Below, piece by piece: positions 36,771-46,278 of a DNA stretch of 64,000 nt. The DNA is taken from positions 1-64,000 of the forward strand of contig CASIAX010000010.1 of NCBI GenBank assembly GCA_949372955.1, read 5' to 3'. A model generated the notes under the pieces. The model had not been told where the DNA came from. It saw nothing but the letters and a program-made list of their open reading frames with translations, and ran no database searches. Position 1 is the first letter of the stretch; each line of letters opens with the position of its first letter. Source of the DNA: SGZJ01 sp949372955 (lineage in GTDB: Bacteria > Bacteroidota > Bacteroidia > Flavobacteriales > Flavobacteriaceae). The position numbers and the translations under genes are program-made.

Positions 36771-37446
36771 TTTTTTGAGATAACAAGGCATCTTTACTGA
36801 TAAGCGCTAAATTAAAATTAGGAGCTATAGCTAAAGCCTCATCCATAATTTCAATTGCAGAGTCAATATTTAATGATTTATTTTCTTTAAATCTAACAAG
36901 CCCTTTTAAATACATAAAAGCAGCTTTCATTGGAACTTGATATTGATTTTGAGACTCATAAAAAGTTCTCATAACATCACTTTTAGAATTAGCTATTCCA
37001 AAAGTTATATGCTTTGTAGCCCCTAATAAATCATCTAATTGTATTTTCATATCTGCTAATTCATAAGCCACAACTGGGCTAGGCTTTCTTCTGTAAAGTT
37101 CTTCGTAATGCTCAACAGACCTTTCTATCTGATTTAAGACTTGTAATGACATTGCCTTTACCTCAACCGCCATATCAGAATCATTTTCATTTTTATCTAT
37201 TCCTATAGTGTTTAAGGCTTGTATATGCTTTCCTTCGTTCATATACAAAACAGCTAAAGTATCTTTTCTAGCTTGGTTAGGTGATAGTATATTTAAATGT
37301 GTTAAAGCGTTAATTACACCTTGAACATCTCCTTGAGTTCTCATTTGATTATAATATTCTTTATAATGATCTAACAATGATGTGTTTGATTGTGGGTATG
37401 CAAATAAGGATACTAAAAAAGATAAGATAAATAAATACTGCTTCAT
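36760..37446 (-). CDS. Secreted TPR-like protein
   Basis: A 228-aa protein with a signal peptide (about 1-18) and helical hairpins resembling degenerate TPR units, for example GDVQGVINALTHLNILSPNQ, EGKHIQALNTIG, QIERSVEHYEELYRRKPS and NIDSAIEIMDEALAIAPN. A scaffold role in the envelope is likely; partners are not visible. The 210 bp upstream hold no clear gene. Confidence 0.7.
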   Translation of the reverse strand: MKQYLFILSFLVSLFAYPQSNTSLLDHYKEYYNQMRTQGDVQGVINALTHLNILSPNQARKDTLAVLYMNEGKHIQALNTIGIDKNENDSDMAVEVKAMSLQVLNQIERSVEHYEELYRRKPSPVVAYELADMKIQLDDLLGATKHITFGIANSKSDVMRTFYESQNQYQVPMKAAFMYLKGLVRFKENKSLNIDSAIEIMDEALAIAPNFNLALISKDALLSQKTIQ

Positions 37447-37656
37447 TGTGATAGATTTTAAGTGAACGAAACTAGTGATAATTTTAAAACTAACAAAAAA
37501 TGAAATTTAATAATATTACAATTCATTCTAATTAACAGACTTGTCTAATTTGATACTGGAACAATTACTGCTTTTATTTCAGGATCTTTTGTAAATGAAT
37601 CTAAAGCAAACATTGACCTTTTAGTTCTTTTATAGTCTAATATAAAAATATGATAA

Positions 37657-38895
37657 TTACAATCGAATCTGACAAACTAATTCAGCAATAGTAGTCTCAT
37701 TTCCATAAAAATATTTTATTGACGAAACTCCTACTTGAATTTTTAGATTATTATCGTCAAAGTATTTTGAGATACCTAAACTCATGTTTTCAAAATCTCT
37801 AAGAATTGAGTTTTCATATGCATTATTAGTTTCATTTGTAAATTCAGGTGAAGAAAATTCATATCTAAAATCAATTCCAATATCATTTTGGAAGATATAT
37901 CCTAGCTGAAAATTATAACTGCTTCCTAAAACTAAGTATTCACTAATTTGTTGTGGAATTAATAAATTGAATGTATCAGTGTAAGTTTCATTTAAACCAG
38001 AAGCTGCTGCATCAGCATATTCAGCTAAAAAAGAAAATCCTTTATATTTCAATAATAGATCAACAAATACTTTTTCGTAATCTGGTAAATTATTGTTTGC
38101 ATTTGCATCATAAAACATAATATCACCATGACCATCACCTGTTCTATGACTAGTTCCAATATTTTTACTGTAAGCAAAACCAAGCTCCATAATTAGTTTT
38201 TGTTCACCTACTAGATCTACAGACCCTTCATTTCCTGCAGAAAAATTCCCAAAAGGATACAAGTCTAATCTAGCTCCAAATTTAACACCACCTAGATCAC
38301 TATCTCTAGAGTCTTCTCCGAAAGAGTTTCTACCATCACCAGATGTAATCGCAAATTTTGGAGAGAAAATAAACTTTTCTCCAAAACTAGTTTCTATAAA
38401 TAGCCCAAATTCTTCCCCATCTGACCCAGTATGATTTTGACTAAGCAAACTTCTATCTGTGAATTGAAGAATATCTTCATTAAAAATCATTTCTCTATTA
38501 TTTAAAAATGTATTTTTTTGACCAAAATATATGTTAACACTTTTACTTGGGTGATATCCAAGCCAAGCCTCTAATAATGGATCATTTAGACTGTAATCCA
38601 TTATAATGCTAAAGCTTACTTTTTCTTTTTTTGCATTTCCAGATATTTCTAAGACAGAGTTCTTTGACTTAAATTGTCTATTTATTTCATTTATCGTACC
38701 ACCATCAACAATACTAGTCATTTCATTATAAACATATGTAGGTTTTATAAAACCATTGATGTTGAAATTATAATCTCCTTCAAAGGATAATGAAACTCCA
38801 TTACCAAAGTCAAAATCTGATTGATTTTGATTTGCTTGCTGAGCTCTGATAAATGTCGTAATAAATATTATTATTAAAAATGCTATCTTTTTCAT
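37657..38895 (-). CDS. OprO/OprP-type outer-membrane porin
   Basis: A 412-aa barrel of the phosphate-selective porin O/P family. The signal peptide (about 1-18, ending IRAQ) is followed by NGFIKPTYVYNE. VSFSIIMDYSLNDPLLEAWLGY and NIYFGQKNTFLNNREMIF are typical of its strand-loop order, and FGARLDLYPFGNF follows. The protein ends in a short AELVCQIRL, without the usual C-terminal aromatic. Family name does not prove phosphate specificity. It is paralogous to the porin at 40447-41757, with an M14 peptidase gene between them. Confidence 0.88.
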   Translation of the reverse strand: MKKIAFLIIIFITTFIRAQQANQNQSDFDFGNGVSLSFEGDYNFNINGFIKPTYVYNEMTSIVDGGTINEINRQFKSKNSVLEISGNAKKEKVSFSIIMDYSLNDPLLEAWLGYHPSKSVNIYFGQKNTFLNNREMIFNEDILQFTDRSLLSQNHTGSDGEEFGLFIETSFGEKFIFSPKFAITSGDGRNSFGEDSRDSDLGGVKFGARLDLYPFGNFSAGNEGSVDLVGEQKLIMELGFAYSKNIGTSHRTGDGHGDIMFYDANANNNLPDYEKVFVDLLLKYKGFSFLAEYADAAASGLNETYTDTFNLLIPQQISEYLVLGSSYNFQLGYIFQNDIGIDFRYEFSSPEFTNETNNAYENSILRDFENMSLGISKYFDDNNLKIQVGVSSIKYFYGNETTIAELVCQIRL

Positions 38896-38907
38896 GACTA
38901 TGTTTTT

Positions 38908-40440
38908 TTAATTTATTAATCTGTATATAGGTAATATTTGGTTTATTTCTGTTTTTAAAATTCCAAAACTGACAAAACTATTTGGAGCTTCTGGCTCCAA
39001 TAATTCTGTCAAAATGTTGGAAGTTCTTTGATTTGTCAAAATTAAATAAGTCCCTTGTTTTATCGTAATTTCATCTTCAACAAGCAAAGCTTTTACGGAC
39101 TGTAAATTCATTTTTTCGTATTTATCAAAATTATCGTTGTAATCTGTAATTTTAAATTTCTCGACTTTCATAATAGTATCGTTTTCAACGATATTAACTT
39201 CAAGTCCTAAAACTCTTAATTTCTCGATTAATTCAATATTCTCTTCTAGTATTAAATAACCCAAAGGTCTATCTCTAACTAATGTTGGATTGGATCTTAG
39301 TGCATCTCTTATTGTAACCTCGTAATCAATAATTTTATTTGAATTCAAATCAATAGTTTGAATTATTTCCTTTTCTACAGTTCTGGAACTGGTAACTACA
39401 ATATCGCTTGAATTATAGTTTAATGATTTTTTTAATTCTGATTTAATAAAATCACTATTTTCAACAGTTGTTTTTAAATATGAAAGTGCAATAGAAAAAG
39501 CTGAATTCACTCTTCTTTTAAAAGAAGTTTTTCCAATTCCTACCCCTCTAATTTCAATCAGTGTAGATATCGTGTTATTTAAGGCATATGAAGTAGCGCT
39601 AGATCTAGCGTTTGTTGACCCTTGATTAAATTGAATCTCTCCAAGATATTTAGTAGTCGAGATATAGTCGTGATGTCTAAGTTTAAAATTATCCAAGACA
39701 GATCTAGCATTCTCAACAAATAAAGTATCCGTGATTGCTCTAATATTTCCTGATACATTTAAATTACCAGAATATAAAAACATCACATCATAAACAGAGG
39801 TAATCCCAAAATCACTCATTCTTGCAAAATCTTTTCTGTATGGTCTATATTCGTGAAAATCTACAGCAATGTCAGGATTAAAATTTGTAAATGCTTGTTT
39901 AATATTAATAGATTCTAAGGCCATTAATTTAGTCTGATCTCTATTTAAATCCAGTCCATTTGATGCGTATCTGTTTTGCTTTATATAGCCATCAATATTT
40001 GCCATTGGTAAAATAGCAATATTTGTATTATCCAAAAGTTGTTTTAAGCTACCATCGTTAAGTAATCTATCTAAAAGATACAATAAACCCTCTGTTCCAG
40101 CAGGCTCATTGCCATGAAGTCCTCCTTTAAACCAAACTTTTAAATTATTTTTGTTTTCTGAATTAAGAAAAACAATTGGTATTTCATATCCTTTTTGTGA
40201 CTCCCCTATAAATTTTATTTCTATTTTATCTGGAAATTTATTTTTCAAACTATTAAGAAAAGTCATTAATTCCTCATAATTAGTAAACCCTTTTTTCTTT
40301 TTTAAAGCTGGAGTTATTTCCAATAATTCTTGATAGTCTGGAAAAAAATCATTTGTTATTTTTTTACTTTGTGGGTTAGGCTGACTGACAGCGATTATAG
40401 TCCCCAATAAAAAAAACGATATGTAAAAATATTTAATCAT
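38908..40440 (-). CDS. Secreted M14 zinc carboxypeptidase-like protein
   Basis: A 510-aa protein with a signal peptide (about 1-20). The M14 zinc ligands His109 and Glu112 are in GGLHGNEPAGTEG, His196 is in AVDFHEYRP, the substrate-binding NR is in LDLNRDQTK (166-167), and the catalytic Glu296 is in TLIEIRG. All key residues are present. About 190 C-terminal residues (from roughly 320) form an extra domain. It probably trims peptides in the periplasm or outside. It lies between two related porins, 12 and 6 bp from them, in one operon. Confidence 0.92.
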   Translation of the reverse strand: MIKYFYISFFLLGTIIAVSQPNPQSKKITNDFFPDYQELLEITPALKKKKGFTNYEELMTFLNSLKNKFPDKIEIKFIGESQKGYEIPIVFLNSENKNNLKVWFKGGLHGNEPAGTEGLLYLLDRLLNDGSLKQLLDNTNIAILPMANIDGYIKQNRYASNGLDLNRDQTKLMALESINIKQAFTNFNPDIAVDFHEYRPYRKDFARMSDFGITSVYDVMFLYSGNLNVSGNIRAITDTLFVENARSVLDNFKLRHHDYISTTKYLGEIQFNQGSTNARSSATSYALNNTISTLIEIRGVGIGKTSFKRRVNSAFSIALSYLKTTVENSDFIKSELKKSLNYNSSDIVVTSSRTVEKEIIQTIDLNSNKIIDYEVTIRDALRSNPTLVRDRPLGYLILEENIELIEKLRVLGLEVNIVENDTIMKVEKFKITDYNDNFDKYEKMNLQSVKALLVEDEITIKQGTYLILTNQRTSNILTELLEPEAPNSFVSFGILKTEINQILPIYRLIN

Positions 40441-40446
40441 ATGTGT

Positions 40447-41757
40447 TTAAAAAGATATAGTTGTAATTAATCTAAAAAGTAACTCATCTTTAAAAACAGG
40501 ATCAGTAGCAGTATCATTATCATGGTTTACACCCGAACTACCATCCACAAGAGTTAGTGACCCTTGAATCTTAGCACCATAATTTCTTCCAAGTAGTTTA
40601 CCAATGCCTATAGTATAGTAATTGGGCCTATTATAAAAAGTAGCATTGTTTAAAAAAGAGTTTTCATCTGCCCTTAAATGGGTGTATCTAGAGTCAATAG
40701 TAATACCAGATTTAAACAAGTATCCCATTTGAATATTATAAGCCTCTCCAAGCATCATTCTTCCATTAACATAACTTTCAACATCTTGAACACCATTAAC
40801 TAAAAAAGAGGATGAGGTAGACCCATCATTTCTTACTCTTTCAATAATATTTGCAGGAACAGTTGAACTTGATTTGACATACTCCCCAAGTGCAGAAAAG
40901 CCATTATATTTAAATAAGAAATCAATTCCATACTTAGTGTAGTCGGGTAAACTTTGTTGACCAAATTCATCCAAATAAAGTATCGATCCGCTATCTCTTC
41001 CTCGTCTACTAGTCATACCAGAATTGTGACTGTAATTAACTCCAATTACAAATTTTGGAGTTAACTCCCTCATGACATCAATTTGCCTAAACTGTCCTTT
41101 GTTAGTGAATAAACCAAAAGGTAAAAAATCAATTCTTCCTCCTATTTTCAGTCCTCCTAAATCTTTATCAAAATTATTTATTCCGTCTCCATTTGTTAAA
41201 ACAAAATAAGGGCGTAAGTAAGCGCCTTTTCCGTTTAATCTAAAATTTCCACTTAAAAATAAACCAAATTCTCTAATGGATGAGAATGCAGAGGTAAGCC
41301 TACTTCTTTCTACTAGTTGCAAAGAGCTAGAATTCATAAATAACTCTCTGTTATCTGTATAAGTTGACCTTTGACCAAATATAACTTTTATTCTATTTGT
41401 AATATCATAACTTACATATGCATCTAATAAAAAATCACCAGTAGCTTCTCCTGTTTCTGAAGATCCACTTAAATCAACCTGAAATCTATATGCGAATTTT
41501 GGATTGGAAGCCTGACCATCAAATCTTAATCTTAATCTTCTTAATCTAAATCTAGTAGAAGAAGAATTTTCTTCTAAATCATTGTAATTCTTTATTTCAA
41601 CATGCGGTTGAGCATAACCGCTTAATTTAATCTTACTTCCATTATCCGCTGTGAAGCTAATTCCTTCTCCAAAAGAATAACTATCTAATGTAGATTGAGA
41701 ATTAATATTAAGGGATATTAACAGAAGAAATAAAGAAGTAATTTTTATAATTTTCAT
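40447..41757 (-). CDS. OprO/OprP-type outer-membrane porin, second copy
   Basis: A 436-aa barrel: signal peptide (about 1-20), then FTADNGSKIKLSGYAQPHVEIK. An arginine-rich strand (TRFRLRRLRLRFDGQ) is typical of porin O/P, followed by FRFQVDLSG-like strands and IKVIFGQRSTYTDNRELFMN. The last residues LLFRLITTISF end in Phe, as outer-membrane barrels do. Related to the porin at 37657-38895. First porin of the putative four-gene operon. Confidence 0.9.
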   Translation of the reverse strand: MKIIKITSLFLLLISLNINSQSTLDSYSFGEGISFTADNGSKIKLSGYAQPHVEIKNYNDLEENSSSTRFRLRRLRLRFDGQASNPKFAYRFQVDLSGSSETGEATGDFLLDAYVSYDITNRIKVIFGQRSTYTDNRELFMNSSSLQLVERSRLTSAFSSIREFGLFLSGNFRLNGKGAYLRPYFVLTNGDGINNFDKDLGGLKIGGRIDFLPFGLFTNKGQFRQIDVMRELTPKFVIGVNYSHNSGMTSRRGRDSGSILYLDEFGQQSLPDYTKYGIDFLFKYNGFSALGEYVKSSSTVPANIIERVRNDGSTSSSFLVNGVQDVESYVNGRMMLGEAYNIQMGYLFKSGITIDSRYTHLRADENSFLNNATFYNRPNYYTIGIGKLLGRNYGAKIQGSLTLVDGSSGVNHDNDTATDPVFKDELLFRLITTISF

Positions 41758-41773
41758 ATTAATTTTTTAAAAT

Positions 41774-42763
41774 TTAAAAATCTGTACCATCTAATTTATG
41801 ACCTGGTGAAAACAAAGCTCCGTTTGCTGTAGCAATGCTAGAGTGTTGTTCAAAAGTTTCTCCAGTTATATCTGGACTGCGGGTATAAGATTCGTCTGGG
41901 TTGGCAGACAATGGTTCTATATCAAAAGTTAAAAATGTATTACCTGAGGGATCACTAATAGTCATTAGATCTCCTGCATTATTCATGTTTAAGGTCCCTT
42001 CAGAAGCAGTTTGTATTATGGAAGTTCCAAAATCACCTGATGGATTACCTCCACCAAATAAAACAAGAACTCTATTAGAAGGAATTATAGATCCAGAAGG
42101 AAAAGTGTGTCTTAATTGACTTGCATCAGAAACAGTGTAGCCAGACATGTCAATTTCTAAACCAGAATTATAAAATTCAATAAACCCATCTTCATGTGGA
42201 TGTCTTGTTCCATCTCCATTAGCATCACCAGCAATTCCAGATGGTGGATCATATAAAACTTCATTTATAATAAAGCCTAGCCAAGGACAGCCATTGTTTT
42301 CTACAACACCAGTAACAAGGGGGCAGTTATCCTCTGAATCTGGAGTACCATCACCATCAGTATCTGTATCATCATCAAGTATGGTTAATACTAACTGAGA
42401 ATTAGTTGACAAAAGATAATCACTATTTGCTATTAAATCAATAAGTATCTCTTCAGGACTTTCAATTCCTTCATCGTTAAGTGCAGAAATTGTAACTGAA
42501 CCTGTAGTATCTCCACTATTTATTGAAATATTATTAGAACTAACTGAATAGTCAGAATTTATATCAGCCATACCAGAAAATTGCAACGGAATAGTTATAT
42601 CATTAGATACAGAACCATTTAAAGTAGCAGTTAAAAGAACTAAGCCATTATCTTCAGAGATAGTTTCGCTTTCTAACTCTACAGAGACACCAGGCAAGAC
42701 ATCTTCAGTATCACAAGACTGAATTCCTAACAATAGAAACATTAAAATAATAATATTTTTCAT
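41774..42763 (-). CDS. Lipoprotein with Calx-beta, thrombospondin-3 and lamin-tail domains
   Basis: The start is set at 42763 because MKNIIILMFLLLGIQSC forms a proper lipoprotein signal (Cys17); an in-frame Met at 42886 would put 41 odd residues before it. Domains: a Calx-beta-like domain (about 25-130, ending LTILDDD), an acidic calcium-binding thrombospondin type 3 motif (DTDGDGTPDSEDNCP, 134-148), then a lamin-tail domain (about 163-290, FIINEVLYDPP... GFIEFYNSG... ISGYTVSD-like, VLVLFGGG). It is surface-exposed and probably binds Ca2+. Its role is unknown; lamin-tail domains often accompany secreted nucleases or phosphatases. Confidence 0.8.
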   Translation of the reverse strand: MKNIIILMFLLLGIQSCDTEDVLPGVSVELESETISEDNGLVLLTATLNGSVSNDITIPLQFSGMADINSDYSVSSNNISINSGDTTGSVTISALNDEGIESPEEILIDLIANSDYLLSTNSQLVLTILDDDTDTDGDGTPDSEDNCPLVTGVVENNGCPWLGFIINEVLYDPPSGIAGDANGDGTRHPHEDGFIEFYNSGLEIDMSGYTVSDASQLRHTFPSGSIIPSNRVLVLFGGGNPSGDFGTSIIQTASEGTLNMNNAGDLMTISDPSGNTFLTFDIEPLSANPDESYTRSPDITGETFEQHSSIATANGALFSPGHKLDGTDF

Positions 42764-42839
42764 AAACCTATTTTTTTTTAAATTTTTCTCTAAAATAAAG
42801 AAAAATCCTTCTATATTTAACAAAATTATACTATAAATT

Positions 42840-43787
42840 ATGCATATTAACAAGTTCCTATTTTTTCTATTATTGTTGCTTTTCAATTGCCAAGACCAAG
42901 AGACTACATTTACACCAAATGAACCAATTGATAATAATAATAATAATAATGTAACATTAGAAGGTTTAGGTCGCGGTTTGTTTTATCAAACTTTTAATGA
43001 AAAAATCATTCCTATCTATTACTACATTCCTAACAACGTTAGTTCAAATACTCCAGTAGTGTTTAATATTCATGGAGGAGGAAGAAGTGGAGAATCAACA
43101 AGAAACATGATGGAGAGTAAAGCAGATCAATATGGATTTATAATTATCGCACCTGAAATTAGTAATGTTAATTTTCCGGGTGGAGATGGTTTTAATTTAG
43201 GGAACGTATATATAGATGGAGACAATCCAACACCAGAATCACTTAATGATGTAGGAGATTGGGCATTTTCAATAATTGAACCAGTTTTTGATGTGTTTCT
43301 AGCCAATACAAACACAAACGTTGATAAATATCATTTATTTGGGCATTCAGCAGGAGCTCAATTTGCACATCGATTTATGCTTTTTAATCCAAATGCTAGG
43401 TATGATAAAATCTTAACCTCTGCTGCTGGATGGTTTACTGTTTTAGATAATAACATTCAGTTTCCCTACGGCCTGAATAATAGTATATTAACACAAGAAC
43501 CGCCTTTATCTAACAATAGCTACCTAATAGATATTTTAAGTAAAAACCATATAGTACAGGTTGGAACTTTGGATAACGATCCTGATTTTCCAGGATTAAG
43601 ACATAATGAATTTGCAGATGCTCAAGGTCTACATAGGGTCGATAGAGCAACTCATTTTTATAACCAAGCTCAAAATTTCGCACAAACGAATTCATTATCT
43701 TTTAATTGGACACTTAATATCATAAATGGTTTATCTCATGACACTGGTGATTCTATTGAATATGGATGTGACTTAATATTTAATTAA
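42840..43787 (+). CDS. Lipoprotein alpha/beta hydrolase (PHB-depolymerase/esterase-like)
   Basis: A 315-aa lipoprotein (LLLLFNC, Cys17) with an Asn run (32-37) as linker. The hydrolase fold follows: oxyanion block VVFNIHGGGRSGE, nucleophile Ser170 in FGHSAGAQ, probable acid Asp245 or Asp247 in GTLDNDPD, and His300 in NGLSHDTG. The arrangement resembles secreted polyhydroxybutyrate depolymerase/feruloyl-esterase-like enzymes. The substrate is not known. It is divergent from the lamin-tail gene, and a dicarboxylate-type transporter gene follows 1 bp later. Confidence 0.82.
   Translation: MHINKFLFFLLLLLFNCQDQETTFTPNEPIDNNNNNNVTLEGLGRGLFYQTFNEKIIPIYYYIPNNVSSNTPVVFNIHGGGRSGESTRNMMESKADQYGFIIIAPEISNVNFPGGDGFNLGNVYIDGDNPTPESLNDVGDWAFSIIEPVFDVFLANTNTNVDKYHLFGHSAGAQFAHRFMLFNPNARYDKILTSAAGWFTVLDNNIQFPYGLNNSILTQEPPLSNNSYLIDILSKNHIVQVGTLDNDPDFPGLRHNEFADAQGLHRVDRATHFYNQAQNFAQTNSLSFNWTLNIINGLSHDTGDSIEYGCDLIFN
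42933..42950 (+). repeat. (AAT)6 trinucleotide run
   Basis: Six AAT codons in a row encode the Asn linker of the hydrolase. Changes in copy number would keep the frame. Confidence 0.8.
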
Positions 43788-43788
43788 G

Positions 43789-45255
43789 ATGAAAATGTCC
43801 GTAAATAAAATAGGATTTGTTTTAGGGCCTCTATGTTTTATTTTAATAATGTTGTTTTTCAATCCTGATGATTTAGAATTTCAAGGGAAAGCTATTTTAG
43901 CATGTGCATCCTGGATAGCTATATGGTGGGTAACAGAACCTATTCCGATTGCTGCAACCTCATTGTTACCAATAATAATTTTTCCTCTTTCAGGAGGCTT
44001 AGATATAAAAACCACAACGGCTGCTTTTGGGCACAAATACGTTTTCTTATTTATCGGAAGTTTTATTTTGGCTATAGCTATTCAGAAATGGAAACTGCAT
44101 AAAAGAATTGCTCTAAACATCATTAATCAAGTTGGAGTAAATAAAAGTAATATAATTTTAGGGTTCATGATTGCTACAGCATTTTTATCCATGTGGATTA
44201 GTAATACTGCGACATCAGTTATGATTTTGCCTGTAGGTTTAGCAATTATTTCGCAACTTAAAGATGATCCTAACACCCCTGAAAATGAAAACTCTTTATT
44301 TGGGAAAGCTTTAATGCTTGCAATAGCTTACAGCGCATCAATCGGAGGAATGGCAACTTTAATAGGAACTCCCCCTAACATGATTTTTGCTGGAGTAATT
44401 AAAGAAAGTTATAATATTGAGATTTCTTTCTTTGATTGGTTTAAATTCGGCTTACCCTTAAGTATATTTTTTCTGTTTATTTGTTGGTTTTATTTAACTA
44501 AAATAGCTTTCAAGTTTAAACAAAAGGAATTCTCGGCTGGAAAAGAAGAAATTGTGTCTCAACTGAAAGGATTAGGAAAAATATCTTATGAAGAAAAAAC
44601 TATTTTAATAGTATTTATTTTAACAGCTTTAGCATGGATTTCAAGATCTTACATACTAGTAAAAATAATTCCGAATTTAGATGATACAATTATAGCTGTT
44701 ATTTCTGCTATAGTGCTATTTATATTACCTTCTAAAAAATCTACAATTAAAAATAAATTAACCAAAATTGTTGATTGGGAAGATGCTATGAAACTTCCTT
44801 GGGGAATACTATTATTATTTGGAGCTGGTATGGCTCTTGCTCAAGGATTTGACAGTAGTGGATTAGCTATATGGATTGGCAATCAACTAACATATTTAAG
44901 TGATGTCCCATTAGTAATATTACTACTAATATTAATTGCTAGCGTTAATTTTTTAACGGAAGTAACATCTAATATGGCAACTACCGCAATGTTATTACCT
45001 ATTCTAGTCTCCTTAGCTGTTGTCCTTGATCTACATCCCTATTATTTGTTAGTTAGTGCAACTTTAGCAGCATCCTGCGCATTTATGTTACCTGTCGCGA
45101 CACCTCCGAATACTGTTGTTTTTGGATCAGGACTATTAAAAATTGAAGACATGTTTAAAAAAGGATTATGGCTTAATTTAATCTCTATTATTACTTTGAC
45201 TTTTACAATATATTATGTGCTTCCTTATTTTTGGGACTTAGTCACGCCATTATAA
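43789..45255 (+). CDS. SLC13/DASS-family Na+-coupled anion transporter
   Basis: A 488-aa inner-membrane symporter of the divalent anion:Na+ family. AILACASWIAIWWVTEPIPI near the N-terminus is the family start. The two Ser-Asn-Thr clamps are visible as WISNTATSVMILPVG (about 134-148) and LTEVTSNMATTAMLLPIL (about 391-408), with GTPPNM and ATPPNTVVFGSG as the matching partners. Likely substrates are C4-dicarboxylates, but sulfate cannot be ruled out. It is co-transcribed with the secreted hydrolase, so it may import an acid released outside. Confidence 0.92.
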   Translation: MKMSVNKIGFVLGPLCFILIMLFFNPDDLEFQGKAILACASWIAIWWVTEPIPIAATSLLPIIIFPLSGGLDIKTTTAAFGHKYVFLFIGSFILAIAIQKWKLHKRIALNIINQVGVNKSNIILGFMIATAFLSMWISNTATSVMILPVGLAIISQLKDDPNTPENENSLFGKALMLAIAYSASIGGMATLIGTPPNMIFAGVIKESYNIEISFFDWFKFGLPLSIFFLFICWFYLTKIAFKFKQKEFSAGKEEIVSQLKGLGKISYEEKTILIVFILTALAWISRSYILVKIIPNLDDTIIAVISAIVLFILPSKKSTIKNKLTKIVDWEDAMKLPWGILLLFGAGMALAQGFDSSGLAIWIGNQLTYLSDVPLVILLLILIASVNFLTEVTSNMATTAMLLPILVSLAVVLDLHPYYLLVSATLAASCAFMLPVATPPNTVVFGSGLLKIEDMFKKGLWLNLISIITLTFTIYYVLPYFWDLVTPL

Positions 45256-46272
45256 ATATTTGTCTAATAACTTCGCTTGCTGAGCTAAAGATTCTTTAAA
45301 TTCAATCTTAATATTATTAACTAACTCTTTTACAGATAAAGTATCTTGAATATTGGTAACACCCTGACCTGCAGACCAAATTGTACTCCAAGCTTTTGCT
45401 TCTGCTTTTGCAAGATCTAATTCTTTTGCAAAACTAAATTTTGATGTTAATACTTTAAAATACATTTTTAGCTTTTGAGTAAATGTTGGAGTACCGCCCC
45501 ACATTTTTTCACTAATTCCCATCTTTTCTAAACTTGGTCTTAAAAAACTAGCTGGAACACCCGAAACAACTGCAGTATACACTATATCACTTGCACCACT
45601 ATTAATTATCATGTTTTTATAATCGTCTGTAGCTTTACTTTCATGAGTATTAATAAACCTAGTTCCCATATAGGCGATATCCGCACCCATTTGCATAGCA
45701 GAAGCTACATCTCTTCCGTTGCTTATACAACCAGAAAGAATGATAGTCTTATCAAAAAATCTTTTGATTTCAGCAACTAACGGCATTGGGTTAATAGTAC
45801 CAGCATGACCTCCAGCTCCAGCAGCAACCAAAATAAGTCCATCTACACCAGCTTCAGACGCTTTCTCAGCGTGACGTTTTTTAACAATATCATGAAAAAC
45901 CAAACCTCCATAACTATGTACAGCATCAACTAAAGTAGATACTGCACCCAAAGACGTTATAATTAAGGGCACTTTATGTTTTACACATATAGCTAAATCT
46001 GCTTGAACTCTAGGATTAGAGTGGTGTACAATTAAGTTCACTCCAAAAGGAGCAGGTTTTTTTCCTGTTTCATTTTCAAAGGCTTGTAATTCTGATTTAA
46101 TTTGCACTACCCACTCTTCGAATCCTTCAGTTGTCCTTTGATTTAATGCTGGGAAAGTTCCAACAATTCCATTTTTACAGCACTCGATAACTAATTTTGG
46201 ACCTGATATTAAAAACAGCGGAGCTGCAATAACAGGAATAGTTAATTCACTAATAAATGATGGTTTTTTCAT
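45250..46272 (-). CDS. Nitronate monooxygenase-family flavoprotein
   Basis: A 340-aa FMN-dependent TIM barrel of the 2-nitropropane dioxygenase/nitronate monooxygenase family. Typical blocks are VIAAPLFLISGPKLVIECC at the start, VAAGAGGHAGTINPM with the His in GGHAG, and a GCISNGRDVASAMQMGADIAYMGTRF phosphate-binding region. Relatives also include enoyl reductases of the FabK type, and the acyl-CoA context makes an enoyl- or acyl-thioester substrate conceivable. Last gene of the minus-strand arm; it overlaps SLC13 by 6 bp. Confidence 0.88.
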   Translation of the reverse strand: MKKPSFISELTIPVIAAPLFLISGPKLVIECCKNGIVGTFPALNQRTTEGFEEWVVQIKSELQAFENETGKKPAPFGVNLIVHHSNPRVQADLAICVKHKVPLIITSLGAVSTLVDAVHSYGGLVFHDIVKKRHAEKASEAGVDGLILVAAGAGGHAGTINPMPLVAEIKRFFDKTIILSGCISNGRDVASAMQMGADIAYMGTRFINTHESKATDDYKNMIINSGASDIVYTAVVSGVPASFLRPSLEKMGISEKMWGGTPTFTQKLKMYFKVLTSKFSFAKELDLAKAEAKAWSTIWSAGQGVTNIQDTLSVKELVNNIKIEFKESLAQQAKLLDKYL

Positions 46273-46278
46273 GTTTAT

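Noticed and set aside
42764..42886. Longer N-terminus of the lamin-tail lipoprotein
   Set aside because: The extra 41 residues place a second hydrophobic stretch before a perfect lipoprotein signal, and they overlap the start of the divergent hydrolase gene.
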